Assembly (NCBI GenBank): GCA_963748405.1 | Contig: CAVVIT010000007.1 | Coordinates: 558,001 to 622,000 of the forward strand | Source: Fen-1273 sp963748405 | GTDB lineage: Bacteria > Bacteroidota > Ignavibacteria > UBA10030 > UBA6906 | Reading direction: 5' to 3' | Length of the DNA: 64,000 nt | Part shown: piece after piece, positions 43,723 to 53,541 of the stretch | How positions within the stretch are numbered: position 1 is the stretch's first letter | Layout: the number at the start of each line of letters is the position of its first letter | Notes under the pieces: generated by a model | Databases searched by the model: none | What the model was told of the DNA's origin: nothing | Seen by the model: only the letters and a program-made list of their open reading frames with translations | Made by a program: the position numbers and the translations under genes

Positions 43723-43871
43723 GTGTCCCTAAATACCATTTCTCTGCGACAAATACAAAACCTCCAGCGCCCGCATTCCCGGGGGATGCCCGCGCGTCGC
43801 TGAGCCGGATATTCACCGGGTTGATCTTTGCCGCGTTTCCCGCCGGCGGTTGAGGGAAGGGAGCGTACCGC

Positions 43872-43973
43872 GTGTCGATCGAAAAGGCGATGCGGGGGAC
43901 GATCAACGGCGGGGGACAGGAGATTCAATTCAACAACTTTAACGGAAGCATCTACATCCGCAAAGGCATCTGA
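43872..43973 (+). pseudogene. C-terminal remnant of a DUF4097-like protein
   Basis: A short frame of 33 codons reads VSIEKAMRGTINGGGQEIQF and then NNFNGSIYIRKGI before TGA 43971-43973. The G-x-I-N-G-G-G and nG-x-I-Y-I-R-K pattern is that of the last strands of DUF4097-type putative adhesins. A stop lies upstream at 43851-43853, so only a tail remains. The rest of the 43723-44012 gap shows no other gene. Confidence 0.45.
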
Positions 43974-44012
43974 CAGGCCGCCGGCCGCGGGCGGGCGCTG
44001 GACGGTGCGGGT

Positions 44013-47000
44013 TCAGCCGGGAAAGGCGACGACGATCTTCGTCCCGTGCGAGCGGTCCAGCGCCACGCGCCCCGCGATCTGTCCGGTGAGCGTGACGACC
44101 AGGTTCATCCCCATCGACGTCAGTGCCTGGATGTCGACCCCCGGGGGGAACCCGACGCCGTCGTCCGCCACGGTCATCTCCAGCGTCTCCCTGTCCGCCC
44201 GTCTCAAAGTGACGATCACTTCCCCCCTGTCCCGATCCCGGAACGCGTGTTTCAATGCGTTAGAGACGAGCTCGTTGACGATGAGGCCGCAGGGGATGGC
44301 AATGTCGACGCCGAGGAACATGCTTTCCGCGTGCACGGTGCAGGTGATCCCCGCCCTGTACGCCGAGCGCATCAGTTCGGACGTCACCGTGGTCAGGTAC
44401 TCCCCGAAGTCGATGTTCGCCATATCGGCCGAGCGGTAGAGTTTTTCGTGGACCAGGGCCATCGATCGCACCCGGTCCTGCGTTTCCCTGAACAGCCTCC
44501 GCACCGACTGGTCCCCGGTCTGGTAGGCCTGGATGTTGAGGAGGCTTGAGATCACCTGGAGGTTGTTCTTGACGCGGTGGTGAACCTCCTTCAGCAGGAC
44601 TTCCTTTTCCCGGAGAGAGCTGGTGATGGTCTTCTCGTGCTCCTCCTGCGCCAGGAGCCTGGCTTCCTTTTCGCGCAGGGCCCGCGTGTGTTTCACGGTC
44701 CTGAACCTGACGAATCCGAATACGCCGCCGGCCAGGGCGATCACGTACAGCGCGTCCGCCCACCAGGTTTGCCAGAAGGGGGGGACGATGACGATCCGGA
44801 GTGCCGCCCCCTCCCGGTTCCAGACGCCGTCGTTGTTCGCAGCGGCGACGCGGAACGTATATTCCCCCGGGTCGACGTTCGTGTACGTTGCGACGTGCTC
44901 GTTCCCGCAGGGTATCCACGTCCTGTCGAACCCCTCGATCATGTAGGCGTACGAGTTCCCCCGGGGGTTCGCGTAGTCGAGCGCGGCGAATTCGATCGAG
45001 AAGAAGTTCTGCGCGTGCGTGAGCCGGATCTCCGGGAGTGCGGCGATCTCTCCGCGGAACCGTGCGGGGGAGCCCAGGACGGTGAACGACGTCAGCGCCA
45101 CCCTGGGGATCGCGTCGTTATCGCGGACGCTGTCCGGGAAGAAGCGGTTGAACCCGTTGATGCCGCCGAAGAGGAATTCCCCGTCGCGGAGCCGGAGGTA
45201 TGCGCCGGCGTTGAATTCGTTGGACTGGAGTCCGTCGCTCTCGGTGAAACTGCGCACTTCCCCCGTCGCAATCGTGAACCTGGCCACGCCCCTGTTCGTG
45301 CTCAGCCAGAGGCGGCCGCGGTCGTCTTCCAGTATCCCGTACACCGTGGAATTCGGAAGCCCTTCCTGCTCGGAAAAGCGGGTGAACGTCCCGCTTGCGT
45401 CGTCAAATCTATTGAGTCCTCCTCCCATCGTGCCGACCCAGAGCGTCCCGGTCCGGTCTTCATACAGGCAGAGAACTCTGTCGTCGCTCAGGCTCCGGGG
45501 ATTCCCCGGGTCGTGCCGGAAATGCGTGAACGCACCGTCCCTCATTCTGTCGAGCCCGCCCCCCATGAGCCCCACCCACATGCCCCCCCGGCGGGAATCG
45601 AGAAGGGGAAAGACCGTGTTGTCGCCGATGCTTCCCGGATCGGACGGATCGTTCAGGAATCGCCTGAATTTCCGGGTCCCCCTGTCAAACCGGGAGAGTC
45701 CCCCGTAGTACGTCCCGGCCCAGAATGTCCCCGAAGCGTCGACGTGGACGGAATTCACGGCGTTGCTTCCTATCGTCGAGGAGTCGAACCGTATCGACCG
45801 ATAGGCCGTGGACCTGTTCCGCCTCCAATCGAAGTTGACGACGCCGGCGTCCTTCGTCCCGAGCCAGAGGGTTCCGTCGGGATCTTCGCATATTGACCCG
45901 ATGTTGTCGCTCGGGAGTCCCCCGCCGTCGCCGGCCCGGTAATGACGGACAAACCCACCCCGCTTCTCGATCCTGTCGAGTCCTCCTCCCGACGTGCCCA
46001 CCCAGATGTTTCCGCTCCGGTCCTCATAGAACGTCCAGACGTCGTTGTCGCCGATCGTCTGTGCGTTCGATGCCGAGTGCCTGTAGTGTGCGAATCCCCT
46101 GTAGCCGCTGGAATATCGGTTCACTCCTCCCCCCGTGGTCCCGAGCCAGACCGTCCCCCCCCTGTCGATGCACAGGGATAGGACGATGTCCTGGCTCAGG
46201 CTGTTCGGATCGTCGGGTTCATTGAGACTCTGCCGCGTCGTCCTCCCGTCGTTTCGCAGGAGGCCCGTTCCGGATGTTCCGATCCAGAGAACGTGCGACG
46301 GATCCTCACCTATGCACCAGACGCTGAGCGGGCCGACGGCGCTATCGCTGGTCCCCGGGAGTGACCAGGGAACGAGCCGCCGGAGCGTCCGGTCGAATGC
46401 AAGGAGTCCCGCTCCCCACTGTGCGCAGAGGAGCGTCCCGCCCGAGGTTTCGAAGACCGCAGTGAATGTGTTTCCCCGTCCGTGCGTTCCCTCGTCGCTG
46501 CAGCCGTACCGTTCGAAGTCGTCCCGGGCGGGATCGTACCTGTTCATCCCGTCGTATGTCCCCGCCCAGAGTGCGCCCGCTCTGTCGACGTAGACCGCCC
46601 AGACGTTGTTGTCGCTCAGGCTCCGCGGGTCGGACGGGGAGTTGGTGTACGTCCGGAGTGTTCCTTTTGCCGGGTCAAAACAGCTCAGCCCTTTTCCCAC
46701 CCTTCCGAACCAGATGTGACGGGCGCTGTCCTCGGTGATCGCTGAAAGGGGCCTTCGTTCCCCGGTCTCACCGTGCAGGAGCGCCGGGGCGAAGTGGACG
46801 AACGTCTCGGAGCGAGGATCGAACCGGTCGAGCGAACCGCCGTTCGTGCCGATCCAGATATAGCCGGAAGCGTCTTCGGCGAGTGCGGAGACGTAGCTGT
46901 CGGCGAGCGAGCTGGAATCTGAGGGATCGTGACGGAACTCGCGCATCACGTGTCCGTCATACCTGTCGAGCCCTTCCTGCGTCCCGAACCACATGAACCC

Positions 47001-47126
47001 CCGCCGGTCCTGTATGACCTTCGGGACCGCGTTCTCGGACAATCCGTTCGCCGTCGTGATGTGTTCAAACCTGAGCACGCTTTTCTGTGCGCCCGAGCTC
47101 GCGGGGAGGAGAATCAGGAACAGCAT
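44013..47126 (-). CDS. Propeller-sensor histidine kinase (Reg_prop, Y_Y_Y, HWE/HisKA_2)
   Basis: The protein is about 1037 residues from ATG 47126. A signal-like segment (MLFLILLPASSGAQ) precedes about a dozen two-component-regulator propeller repeats (RDRRGFMWFGTQEGLDRYDG style). A Y_Y_Y domain, one membrane span (ADALYVIALAGGVFGFVRF) and a coiled linker follow. The kinase domain has H box LLKEVHHRVKNNLQVISSLL and an ATPase domain with VADDGVGFPPG. It senses an extracytoplasmic signal, often glycans in this group. An ATG at 47170 with AAAGGAAG upstream would give the best start if one C were added at 47144-47149. No response regulator is adjacent. Confidence 0.87.
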   Translation of the reverse strand: MLFLILLPASSGAQKSVLRFEHITTANGLSENAVPKVIQDRRGFMWFGTQEGLDRYDGHVMREFRHDPSDSSSLADSYVSALAEDASGYIWIGTNGGSLDRFDPRSETFVHFAPALLHGETGERRPLSAITEDSARHIWFGRVGKGLSCFDPAKGTLRTYTNSPSDPRSLSDNNVWAVYVDRAGALWAGTYDGMNRYDPARDDFERYGCSDEGTHGRGNTFTAVFETSGGTLLCAQWGAGLLAFDRTLRRLVPWSLPGTSDSAVGPLSVWCIGEDPSHVLWIGTSGTGLLRNDGRTTRQSLNEPDDPNSLSQDIVLSLCIDRGGTVWLGTTGGGVNRYSSGYRGFAHYRHSASNAQTIGDNDVWTFYEDRSGNIWVGTSGGGLDRIEKRGGFVRHYRAGDGGGLPSDNIGSICEDPDGTLWLGTKDAGVVNFDWRRNRSTAYRSIRFDSSTIGSNAVNSVHVDASGTFWAGTYYGGLSRFDRGTRKFRRFLNDPSDPGSIGDNTVFPLLDSRRGGMWVGLMGGGLDRMRDGAFTHFRHDPGNPRSLSDDRVLCLYEDRTGTLWVGTMGGGLNRFDDASGTFTRFSEQEGLPNSTVYGILEDDRGRLWLSTNRGVARFTIATGEVRSFTESDGLQSNEFNAGAYLRLRDGEFLFGGINGFNRFFPDSVRDNDAIPRVALTSFTVLGSPARFRGEIAALPEIRLTHAQNFFSIEFAALDYANPRGNSYAYMIEGFDRTWIPCGNEHVATYTNVDPGEYTFRVAAANNDGVWNREGAALRIVIVPPFWQTWWADALYVIALAGGVFGFVRFRTVKHTRALREKEARLLAQEEHEKTITSSLREKEVLLKEVHHRVKNNLQVISSLLNIQAYQTGDQSVRRLFRETQDRVRSMALVHEKLYRSADMANIDFGEYLTTVTSELMRSAYRAGITCTVHAESMFLGVDIAIPCGLIVNELVSNALKHAFRDRDRGEVIVTLRRADRETLEMTVADDGVGFPPGVDIQALTSMGMNLVVTLTGQIAGRVALDRSHGTKIVVAFPG

Positions 47127-47170
47127 CAGGTGGGCGGGGGACAGGGGGGAAGCTTTCGTACCGATGTCAT

Positions 47171-47547
47171 GGTCTTCCTTTGCGCAGGCGGATCCCGCCG
47201 GCGCCAAAAACGCGAAAAAGCCCCGTCGGTCACATGGAGACGTGATCGAAGAGGCCTATACCAAATGCCGCCACCCGGAAGACTGCGAATCCGTCCGGAT
47301 GCCGGACTCCCTTCACTTTCTCGAATATGCCGAGATCCGCGTTCAGAAGCAATCGCCTCCAGATCACAATTTCAATTGCCTCTTGCGGCCAATATCGTCA
47401 TATTCAAATGTGATTGTGCGCGGGACGTCGTACCGCCGTTTCCTGCGTTCTGTCGCAATGGTCTCTGACATCAGCCTCTCCTTACTTCGTCACGTGCCGG
47501 GAGAGGCATTTTTATTGCTCGCAGGGAACGTCTTCACCGGAGAGTGT
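47171..47547. other. Divergent intergenic region between two sensor kinases
   Basis: This 377-nt stretch separates the propeller kinase from the PAS kinase. A frame stays open upstream of ATG 47548 but has no coding character or start signal. It should hold the divergent promoters, but I see no clean pair of boxes; TTTTTATTG (47508-47516) is AT-rich. Confidence 0.5.
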
Positions 47548-50082
47548 ATGGAACAGCAGAGGAAAAAGATTCTTGTCGTCGAGGACGACGCGATCATCGC
47601 GACGTCGGAATCGATGATACTGTCGGGAGGAGGGTTCGACGTGATCAGCGCGCTCAACGGCGAGAAGGCGGTCGATCTCGTCCGCTCCGGCCGTGAGCAG
47701 ATCGACCTGATCCTGATGGACGTCGACCTGGGGAAAGGGATGGACGGGACGCAGGCCGCCGGTGAAATCCTGAAGGACCATGACATCCCCGTGGTGTTTA
47801 TTTCATCGCACACGGAAAAAGAGATCGTCGAAAAGACAGCGAAGATCACATCCTATGGCTACGTCGTGAAGGAAACCGGGGACGCGGTCATGCTCGCGTC
47901 GGTCCGGATGGCGTTCATGCTCTACGAGGCGAACCGGGCGCTCCGGGAAAAGGAGGCCGCGCTCCGGGAGAACGAGGAACGGTTCCGGCTCGTTGCCCTC
48001 AATTCGCCCGACCACATATTCCACCAGGACGCAGACCTCCGGTACACATGGGTGGCCAACCCGGCGTCGCCTCTTGCGATTGCCGTGAGGGAGGGAAAGA
48101 CCGACCGTGATTTCTTTGGCGAAGAGGAAGCGGCGAGAATCGCGGCCATCAAAAGGCGCGTCATCGAGGAGGGTGTCAGCGCGCGGACGGAGGCCTACCT
48201 GATCGACGCGGACGGATCGAAACGCCTTTTCGAAGGATTCTACGAACCTCGCCGGGACGCCGCCGGGCGCATCGTCGGCCTGACGGGATACGCCCGCGAT
48301 ATCTCTGAGCGGAGGAAGATGGAGGAAATGCTCGCCCGGAGCGAGCGCCAGCACAGGGTCCTCGTCGAGGGGATGAACGAGAGCCTGATGCAGGTCGACA
48401 ACGACGACGTCATACTGTTCGTGAACGACCAGTTCTGCGCTCTCACGGGGTACGCGCGGGAGGAGCTCCTGGGGAGGAGGGGATTCGATATCCTCTTCGA
48501 TGCACGGGACGCAGGCAGGATGGAAGAGAACAACAGGAGGCGCCTGCAGGGCATTTCCGACGCGTACGAGATTCGACTGAAGAAAAAGAGCGGACACCGG
48601 ATCTGGGTTCAGATCAGCGGCTCACCTGTTGACGACGCACGCGGGAACGTCGTCGGCTCGATCGGCGTGATCACGGACATTACCGAACGGAAACACGCGG
48701 AGGAGGCTCTCCGGCGTTCCGAGGAGAAATTCAGGGGGATCTTCGAAAATGCTCCGCTCGGCATATTCCAGTCGACGTTCGAGGGGAGGCTCCTGAGCGT
48801 GAACGCGACGGCGCTGAAGATGTTCGGGTACAGCGCGGAGGACAGGGCAATCATGGGCGCCATGAACGTCGCGAAGGATCTCTTTGTCGACCCTGCCCGG
48901 CGCGAATCGTTCCTCCGGGCGGCGAAGGAGAGCGAGACGTTTGTCACGGACGAAGTGGAGTACAGGAGGAAAAACGGGACGGAGTTCCGTGCGATTCTCT
49001 CCATGCGTTCGGTGCGCGATGCCGAGGGCAAGCCCCTGATGCTCGAGGGGTTCGTGGAAGACATCACGGAGCGACTCCGCCTCGAATCGGTCATGAGGGA
49101 AAACGAGGAACACCTGCGGGAAATCGCCGACAACATGATGGACATGGTCGTCAGGGTGGACGTGGGGGGCGTGTTCCGTTATGTCTCTCCGTCGCACGAG
49201 CGGGTCCTGGGTTTCCGCCCGGCGGAGCTCCTGGGCACCTGGGCTCCCGCCCTCATGCACCCGGACGACCGTGATGAGGTCGTCAGCAGCCTGAGGAGCA
49301 TTTTCCGGGCCGGGACCGGGTCGTTGAGGTTCCGGGCCCGTCACAAGAGCGGCGAGTACCGCTGGCTGGAATCCACGGGCAGAAGCGTCGCGAACGAGAG
49401 CGGGGTGTTCGTCGGCGCCGTGATAGGCAGCCGGGACATTACGGACCGGCAGAAGGCCGAGGAACGGCTGGTGGAGTCACTCAAGGAGAAGGAGATTCTC
49501 GTCAAGGAGGTGCTTCACCGGGTAAAGAACAATCTGAACCTGGTGGCGAGCCTCCTGAGGCTCCAGTCGGGTTACGTCGTCTCGCCTGAGGATGCCGATC
49601 TCTTCCGCGAGGCGCGCGACAGGATTACCGCGCTGGCGCGCATCCACGAAAACCTGTACCGCTCGCGTAACCTGGCCCGCGTCGATTTCCGTTCGTACGT
49701 CTCGGATATCGTGCGGAATCTTGCTGAAGCCTACCGGAACGAAAGGATCAGGACCCGGCTGGAGGTCGCCGCAACCGAGGTCGGAGTCGACAGGGCCATC
49801 CCTCTCGGCCTCATTGTCAACGAGCTTGTCACGAACTGCATGAAGTATGCGTTTCCGGATGACCGGGTAGGAGAGATCGTTGTCTCGTACGCAGGGGGGG
49901 AAGGAACAGGGGAACAACTCTCCGTGAGGGACAACGGCGTCGGAATCCCGCCGGCGCTTGAAGTGGGAAGCCCGCAGACGTTCGGGCTCAGCCTCGTGAA
50001 CCTGCTTGCCGAGCAGATCAACGGGAAACTGGAAGTGAAATCCGGAGATGGGACCGAGTTCATACTCCGTTTCCCCGGATAG
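47548..50082 (+). CDS. Hybrid sensor: receiver, four PAS domains, HisKA_2 kinase
   Basis: The 844-residue cytosolic protein begins with a receiver (phospho-acceptor Asp58 in LILMDVDLG, and VVFISSHTEK). Four PAS modules (about 137-250, 270-385, 395-510, 520-635) follow, each ending in a linker like VITDITERKHAEEAL. The HisKA_2/HATPase has H box VKEVLHRVKNNLNLVASLL and G box SVRDNGVGIPP. The receiver at the N terminus means it is itself a phosphotarget, probably of another kinase. ATG 47548 follows GGAGAGTGT. It has no membrane span. Confidence 0.88.
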   Translation: MEQQRKKILVVEDDAIIATSESMILSGGGFDVISALNGEKAVDLVRSGREQIDLILMDVDLGKGMDGTQAAGEILKDHDIPVVFISSHTEKEIVEKTAKITSYGYVVKETGDAVMLASVRMAFMLYEANRALREKEAALRENEERFRLVALNSPDHIFHQDADLRYTWVANPASPLAIAVREGKTDRDFFGEEEAARIAAIKRRVIEEGVSARTEAYLIDADGSKRLFEGFYEPRRDAAGRIVGLTGYARDISERRKMEEMLARSERQHRVLVEGMNESLMQVDNDDVILFVNDQFCALTGYAREELLGRRGFDILFDARDAGRMEENNRRRLQGISDAYEIRLKKKSGHRIWVQISGSPVDDARGNVVGSIGVITDITERKHAEEALRRSEEKFRGIFENAPLGIFQSTFEGRLLSVNATALKMFGYSAEDRAIMGAMNVAKDLFVDPARRESFLRAAKESETFVTDEVEYRRKNGTEFRAILSMRSVRDAEGKPLMLEGFVEDITERLRLESVMRENEEHLREIADNMMDMVVRVDVGGVFRYVSPSHERVLGFRPAELLGTWAPALMHPDDRDEVVSSLRSIFRAGTGSLRFRARHKSGEYRWLESTGRSVANESGVFVGAVIGSRDITDRQKAEERLVESLKEKEILVKEVLHRVKNNLNLVASLLRLQSGYVVSPEDADLFREARDRITALARIHENLYRSRNLARVDFRSYVSDIVRNLAEAYRNERIRTRLEVAATEVGVDRAIPLGLIVNELVTNCMKYAFPDDRVGEIVVSYAGGEGTGEQLSVRDNGVGIPPALEVGSPQTFGLSLVNLLAEQINGKLEVKSGDGTEFILRFPG

Positions 50083-50361
50083 GACCCCGGAGCGGAAGGG
50101 CCGGGATCACTCTCCATCTGCACACATTCAGCCAGAGGCGCCGGCCCCCGGGCCTTTCCCTCCGAGTTATTCCCCTGAACGTCACCCGGGCGAGGATTTC
50201 TCGCCCCAAAATGCCTCCTGTTTTTCTGTCAATTCGGAAACCTGTGTGACGGCCGGACACAGGATCCGGAAGCCTCTGCGTTTCCCGTGACAGCTGTCAC
50301 GGCTGCTTCGGTACTGGCACCCCGATTGAACATCGTATGGCAGCGACAAAGGAGATGGGCA

Positions 50362-50535
50362 ATGCGAGAAAATCACTTTGAGTTGTACAAGTCGAGGGTC
50401 TTCAAGACGATCCTCGAAACTGAGAGAAAACTGAACACGTCGTCGCTGGGCGATACGCTCCTGCGTCACTATTTCAACTCCGGTTACTCGGAAAAGAGCG
50501 CTGCGACGGCGATTATCGAGGTTGTCAGCGTGTAG
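50362..50535 (+). CDS. 57-residue small protein between sensor kinases
   Basis: ATG 50362 follows a good AAAGGAG site. The product starts MRENHFELYKSRVFKTILET, is predicted helical, and ends GYSEKSAATAIIEVVSV. I do not recognise a family. The 279-nt region before it (50083-50361) shows no other gene. Confidence 0.5.
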   Translation: MRENHFELYKSRVFKTILETERKLNTSSLGDTLLRHYFNSGYSEKSAATAIIEVVSV

Positions 50536-50646
50536 CGGACCTGCGCAATTGCCCCGATTCAGTCCCCGGACAAGCTCTCCGATGGTATGTTTATTGCATT
50601 CTCCGTGACATCCTCCAGGTGTGGGGAGACAGAGGCCAAGGTGCAA

Positions 50647-52977
50647 ATGGATTCCAGTTCGGAACGACGTACGGCGGGGGACGGCGCTGATCTCAGCGTT
50701 CCCGGAGGCACGTACAGGGATGTGTTCGAGAACAACCATGCGGTGATGCTCATCGTCGAGCCCGCAGCGCGCCTCATTGTCGACGCGAACCCCACGGCGT
50801 GCAGGTTCTACGGCTACGACCGGGCGGCGATGCGCTCCATGCCCGTTACGAACATCAACCCCTCCCCCCCCGAAAAGATCGATGCCGACATGCGCGAGGC
50901 GGCCCGCACGGACCGGGAGTACTTCCTTGTGAAGCACCGGCTCGCGTCGGGCGAAGTCCGTGATGTCGAGATCTACAGCGGCCCCCTGGCCGTCGAAGGA
51001 CGGAAGCTTCTCCTGTCGATCGTTCACGATGTCACGGAACGTCACAGGGCGGAGGAGAAGGTCCGCGAGAGCGAGGAGAGGTACCGGACGCTCGTCGAGG
51101 ACGCCGTTCTCGGCATCTACAGGACGACCCCCGGGGGGGAGATCCTCATGGTCAACCCTGCGCTCTGCAGAATGCTCGGGTACGCGTCCCCGGAGGAGCT
51201 CCGGAGGCGCAATCTGGAGATCGACGGCTTCCATCCCCGGTACGTGCGGAGCGACTTCAAATCGGAGCTGGAAACGCAGGGTGTCATCACCGGGAGAGAA
51301 TCGGTCTGGAGCAAGTCCGATGGGACGAGCATCATCGTCCGCGAAAACGCCCGGGCCGTGCGCGACTCGTCGGGCCGCGTCCTCTGGTATGAAGGGACCG
51401 TCGAAGACATCACCGCGACAAAACTCGCCGAGGAGAGGCTTTCGCAGCGCGAGGAACAGTTCCGGATGATCTCGGAAAACGTGTCGGACATGATCGCCCT
51501 GCTCGACTGCGACGGACGCAGGGTGTACAACAGCCCCTCGTACACGAAGCTCCTGGGCGACCCGGAAAAGCTCGTGGGGACGACGTCGTTCCGGGAAATC
51601 CACCCGGAGGACAGGGACCGGATCGTGCAGATGTTCCGCGAAACCGTCAGGACCGGCGTGGGTCAGCGCACCGAGTACCGGCTCGTGGCGCGCGACGGCG
51701 CGATCCGTTCCATCGAATCCCAGGCGAGCACGATCGCGGACAAGGAGGGCAGGATCGTGAACGTCCTCGTCGTCTCCCGCGACATCACGGAAAAGAAGTC
51801 CCTCGACCAGCAGCTTCTCCGCTCGCAGCGGATGGAGAGCATCGGCACGCTCGCAAGCGGGATCGCCCACGACCTGAACAACGTGCTCTCGCCGATCATG
51901 ATGTCCATCGAGATGATCCGCAGAAAGCTCCCCGCCCCCCGCGATCAGAAGCTCCTCGACACGGTCGAGACCTCGGTCCGGCGAGGGTCGGACATCGTGA
52001 AGCAGGTCCTGGCCTTTGGACGCGGGGTCAGGGGAGAGCGGGTTACGCTCCAGCCCAGGCACGTCATCGCGGAGGTCCTCAAGATCGCGGCCGAGACCTT
52101 CCCGAAGTCGATCGAGCTGCACAAGAACGTCGCGAAAGACCTCTGGACGATCGCGGCGGACCCGACACAGATGCACCAGGTGGTTCTGAACATGTGCGTC
52201 AATGCCCGGGATGCGATGCCGGAAGGGGGGAGGCTGACGATCTCCGCCGAAAACGTGGTCCTCGACGGAAACTACGCCCGGATGCACATCGAGGCGAAAG
52301 TCGGGCCCCACGTGTGCATTTCCGTCGCCGATACGGGCACCGGGATTCCGGCAACCATCCTCGAGCGCATTTTCGAGCCTTTTTTCACCACGAAGGAAAT
52401 CGGGAGGGGGACCGGGCTCGGGCTGTCGACCGGGCTGGCGATCGTCAAGAGCCACGGCGGGTTCATCAACGTCTACAGCGAGATACGGAAAGGAACGACG
52501 TTCCGGATGTACCTGCCGGCGCTCGGCGAAGGCGGCGCCCCTCCCCCGCTGGAGGGGGCGGAGGCGGATCCGCCGTGCGGCCGCGGCGAGCTGATCCTCG
52601 TCGTGGACGACGAACCGGGAATACGCGAGGTGACGCGGGAGACGCTGGAGGCGGCAGGGTACGGTGTCGTGACCGCCGCCGACGGGACCGAGGCGATCGC
52701 GGTCTTCGCCCAGCAGAGGGACCGCATCCGTGCGATTGTCACGGACATGGTCATGCCCTTCATGGACGGTACCTCGACGATCCGCGCGGTGCGCAAGCTG
52801 AACCCCGACGCGCTCATTCTCGCAACGTCGGGGTTTGCCGGCGACGCCCAGATTGCGCGCGCGTCGGATTCGGGAGCCGATGCGTTCCTCACGAAACCGT
52901 ACACGGCCCGGAAGCTCCTGACCGCCCTCCATGATCTCCTGGGGAAGGGGGTGCAGGACGGGGTCGTCAGTCCCTGA
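50647..52977 (+). CDS. PAS-PAS-PAS hybrid histidine kinase with C-terminal receiver
   Basis: The 776-residue protein has three PAS domains (about 25-140, 147-263, 270-385), a HisKA domain with H box SGIAHDLNNVLSPIM, an ATPase domain (NARDAMPEGG, VADTGTGIPA, GTGLGLSTGLAIVKSHGG) and a C-terminal receiver. In the receiver Asp lies in IVTDMVMPFMDG and Lys in FLTKPYTARKL. Linkers carry the VTERHRAEEKV-type transition. It has no membrane span. ATG 50647 is used; GTG 50641 has the closer GAGG. The gene tail abuts a convergent membrane gene. Confidence 0.9.
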   Translation: MDSSSERRTAGDGADLSVPGGTYRDVFENNHAVMLIVEPAARLIVDANPTACRFYGYDRAAMRSMPVTNINPSPPEKIDADMREAARTDREYFLVKHRLASGEVRDVEIYSGPLAVEGRKLLLSIVHDVTERHRAEEKVRESEERYRTLVEDAVLGIYRTTPGGEILMVNPALCRMLGYASPEELRRRNLEIDGFHPRYVRSDFKSELETQGVITGRESVWSKSDGTSIIVRENARAVRDSSGRVLWYEGTVEDITATKLAEERLSQREEQFRMISENVSDMIALLDCDGRRVYNSPSYTKLLGDPEKLVGTTSFREIHPEDRDRIVQMFRETVRTGVGQRTEYRLVARDGAIRSIESQASTIADKEGRIVNVLVVSRDITEKKSLDQQLLRSQRMESIGTLASGIAHDLNNVLSPIMMSIEMIRRKLPAPRDQKLLDTVETSVRRGSDIVKQVLAFGRGVRGERVTLQPRHVIAEVLKIAAETFPKSIELHKNVAKDLWTIAADPTQMHQVVLNMCVNARDAMPEGGRLTISAENVVLDGNYARMHIEAKVGPHVCISVADTGTGIPATILERIFEPFFTTKEIGRGTGLGLSTGLAIVKSHGGFINVYSEIRKGTTFRMYLPALGEGGAPPPLEGAEADPPCGRGELILVVDDEPGIREVTRETLEAAGYGVVTAADGTEAIAVFAQQRDRIRAIVTDMVMPFMDGTSTIRAVRKLNPDALILATSGFAGDAQIARASDSGADAFLTKPYTARKLLTALHDLLGKGVQDGVVSP

Positions 52978-53541
52978 TCACCGCGCCGCTGCCGGATGGT
53001 CGAGCGACTGGAGAAACGCCTCCGCGCCCTGGACGCCGAGCCCCATGCCGAGCCCGATAAGGAACCCGTCGAGAAAGTTCTCCCGGAACACGACGGCGGG
53101 CATATTCTCGAGGTTGCGGAGAAGGCCCACGAGGAGGGTGAGAAGGACGAACATCATGCCGTAGACGATTCCCGCAACGGCGAATTTGCCCCGGTGCAGC
53201 GCCGCGAGCTTTCGTTCGAACAGGAATGCCAGCCACACCACGGGAAGGTTGACGCCGAACGACCAGATGACCGAGTTGAGCGTCGGGAGCCAGACCGTCG
53301 CGACGATGAACTGCACGGCGCTGACGCAGACCGCCGCCGTGATAGCGTTCGAAAGTCCCCGGAAATGATAGATGGCGAGTATGAACGCACCGCTTGCGCC
53401 GAAGGCCACGTAGGCGAAATCGGCCCGGCCCGGACCGAACACGTCGGAGCCGTGCGTCATCAGCCCCAGCGTCACGCTTCCTGCCACGCCGATCAGGGTG
53501 ATCAGCGCGATCTTCCAGAGTTCTGTCAGCAGAGATTTCAT
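52978..53541 (-). CDS. Polytopic membrane protein of unknown function
   Basis: The 187-residue protein has about five membrane spans with small polar loops, such as GVAGSVTLGL near the N terminus and VYGMMFVLLTLLVGLL. ATG 53541 follows AAAGGAGATG. No motif gives a function. It ends one base from the kinase stop. Confidence 0.65.
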   Translation of the reverse strand: MKSLLTELWKIALITLIGVAGSVTLGLMTHGSDVFGPGRADFAYVAFGASGAFILAIYHFRGLSNAITAAVCVSAVQFIVATVWLPTLNSVIWSFGVNLPVVWLAFLFERKLAALHRGKFAVAGIVYGMMFVLLTLLVGLLRNLENMPAVVFRENFLDGFLIGLGMGLGVQGAEAFLQSLDHPAAAR

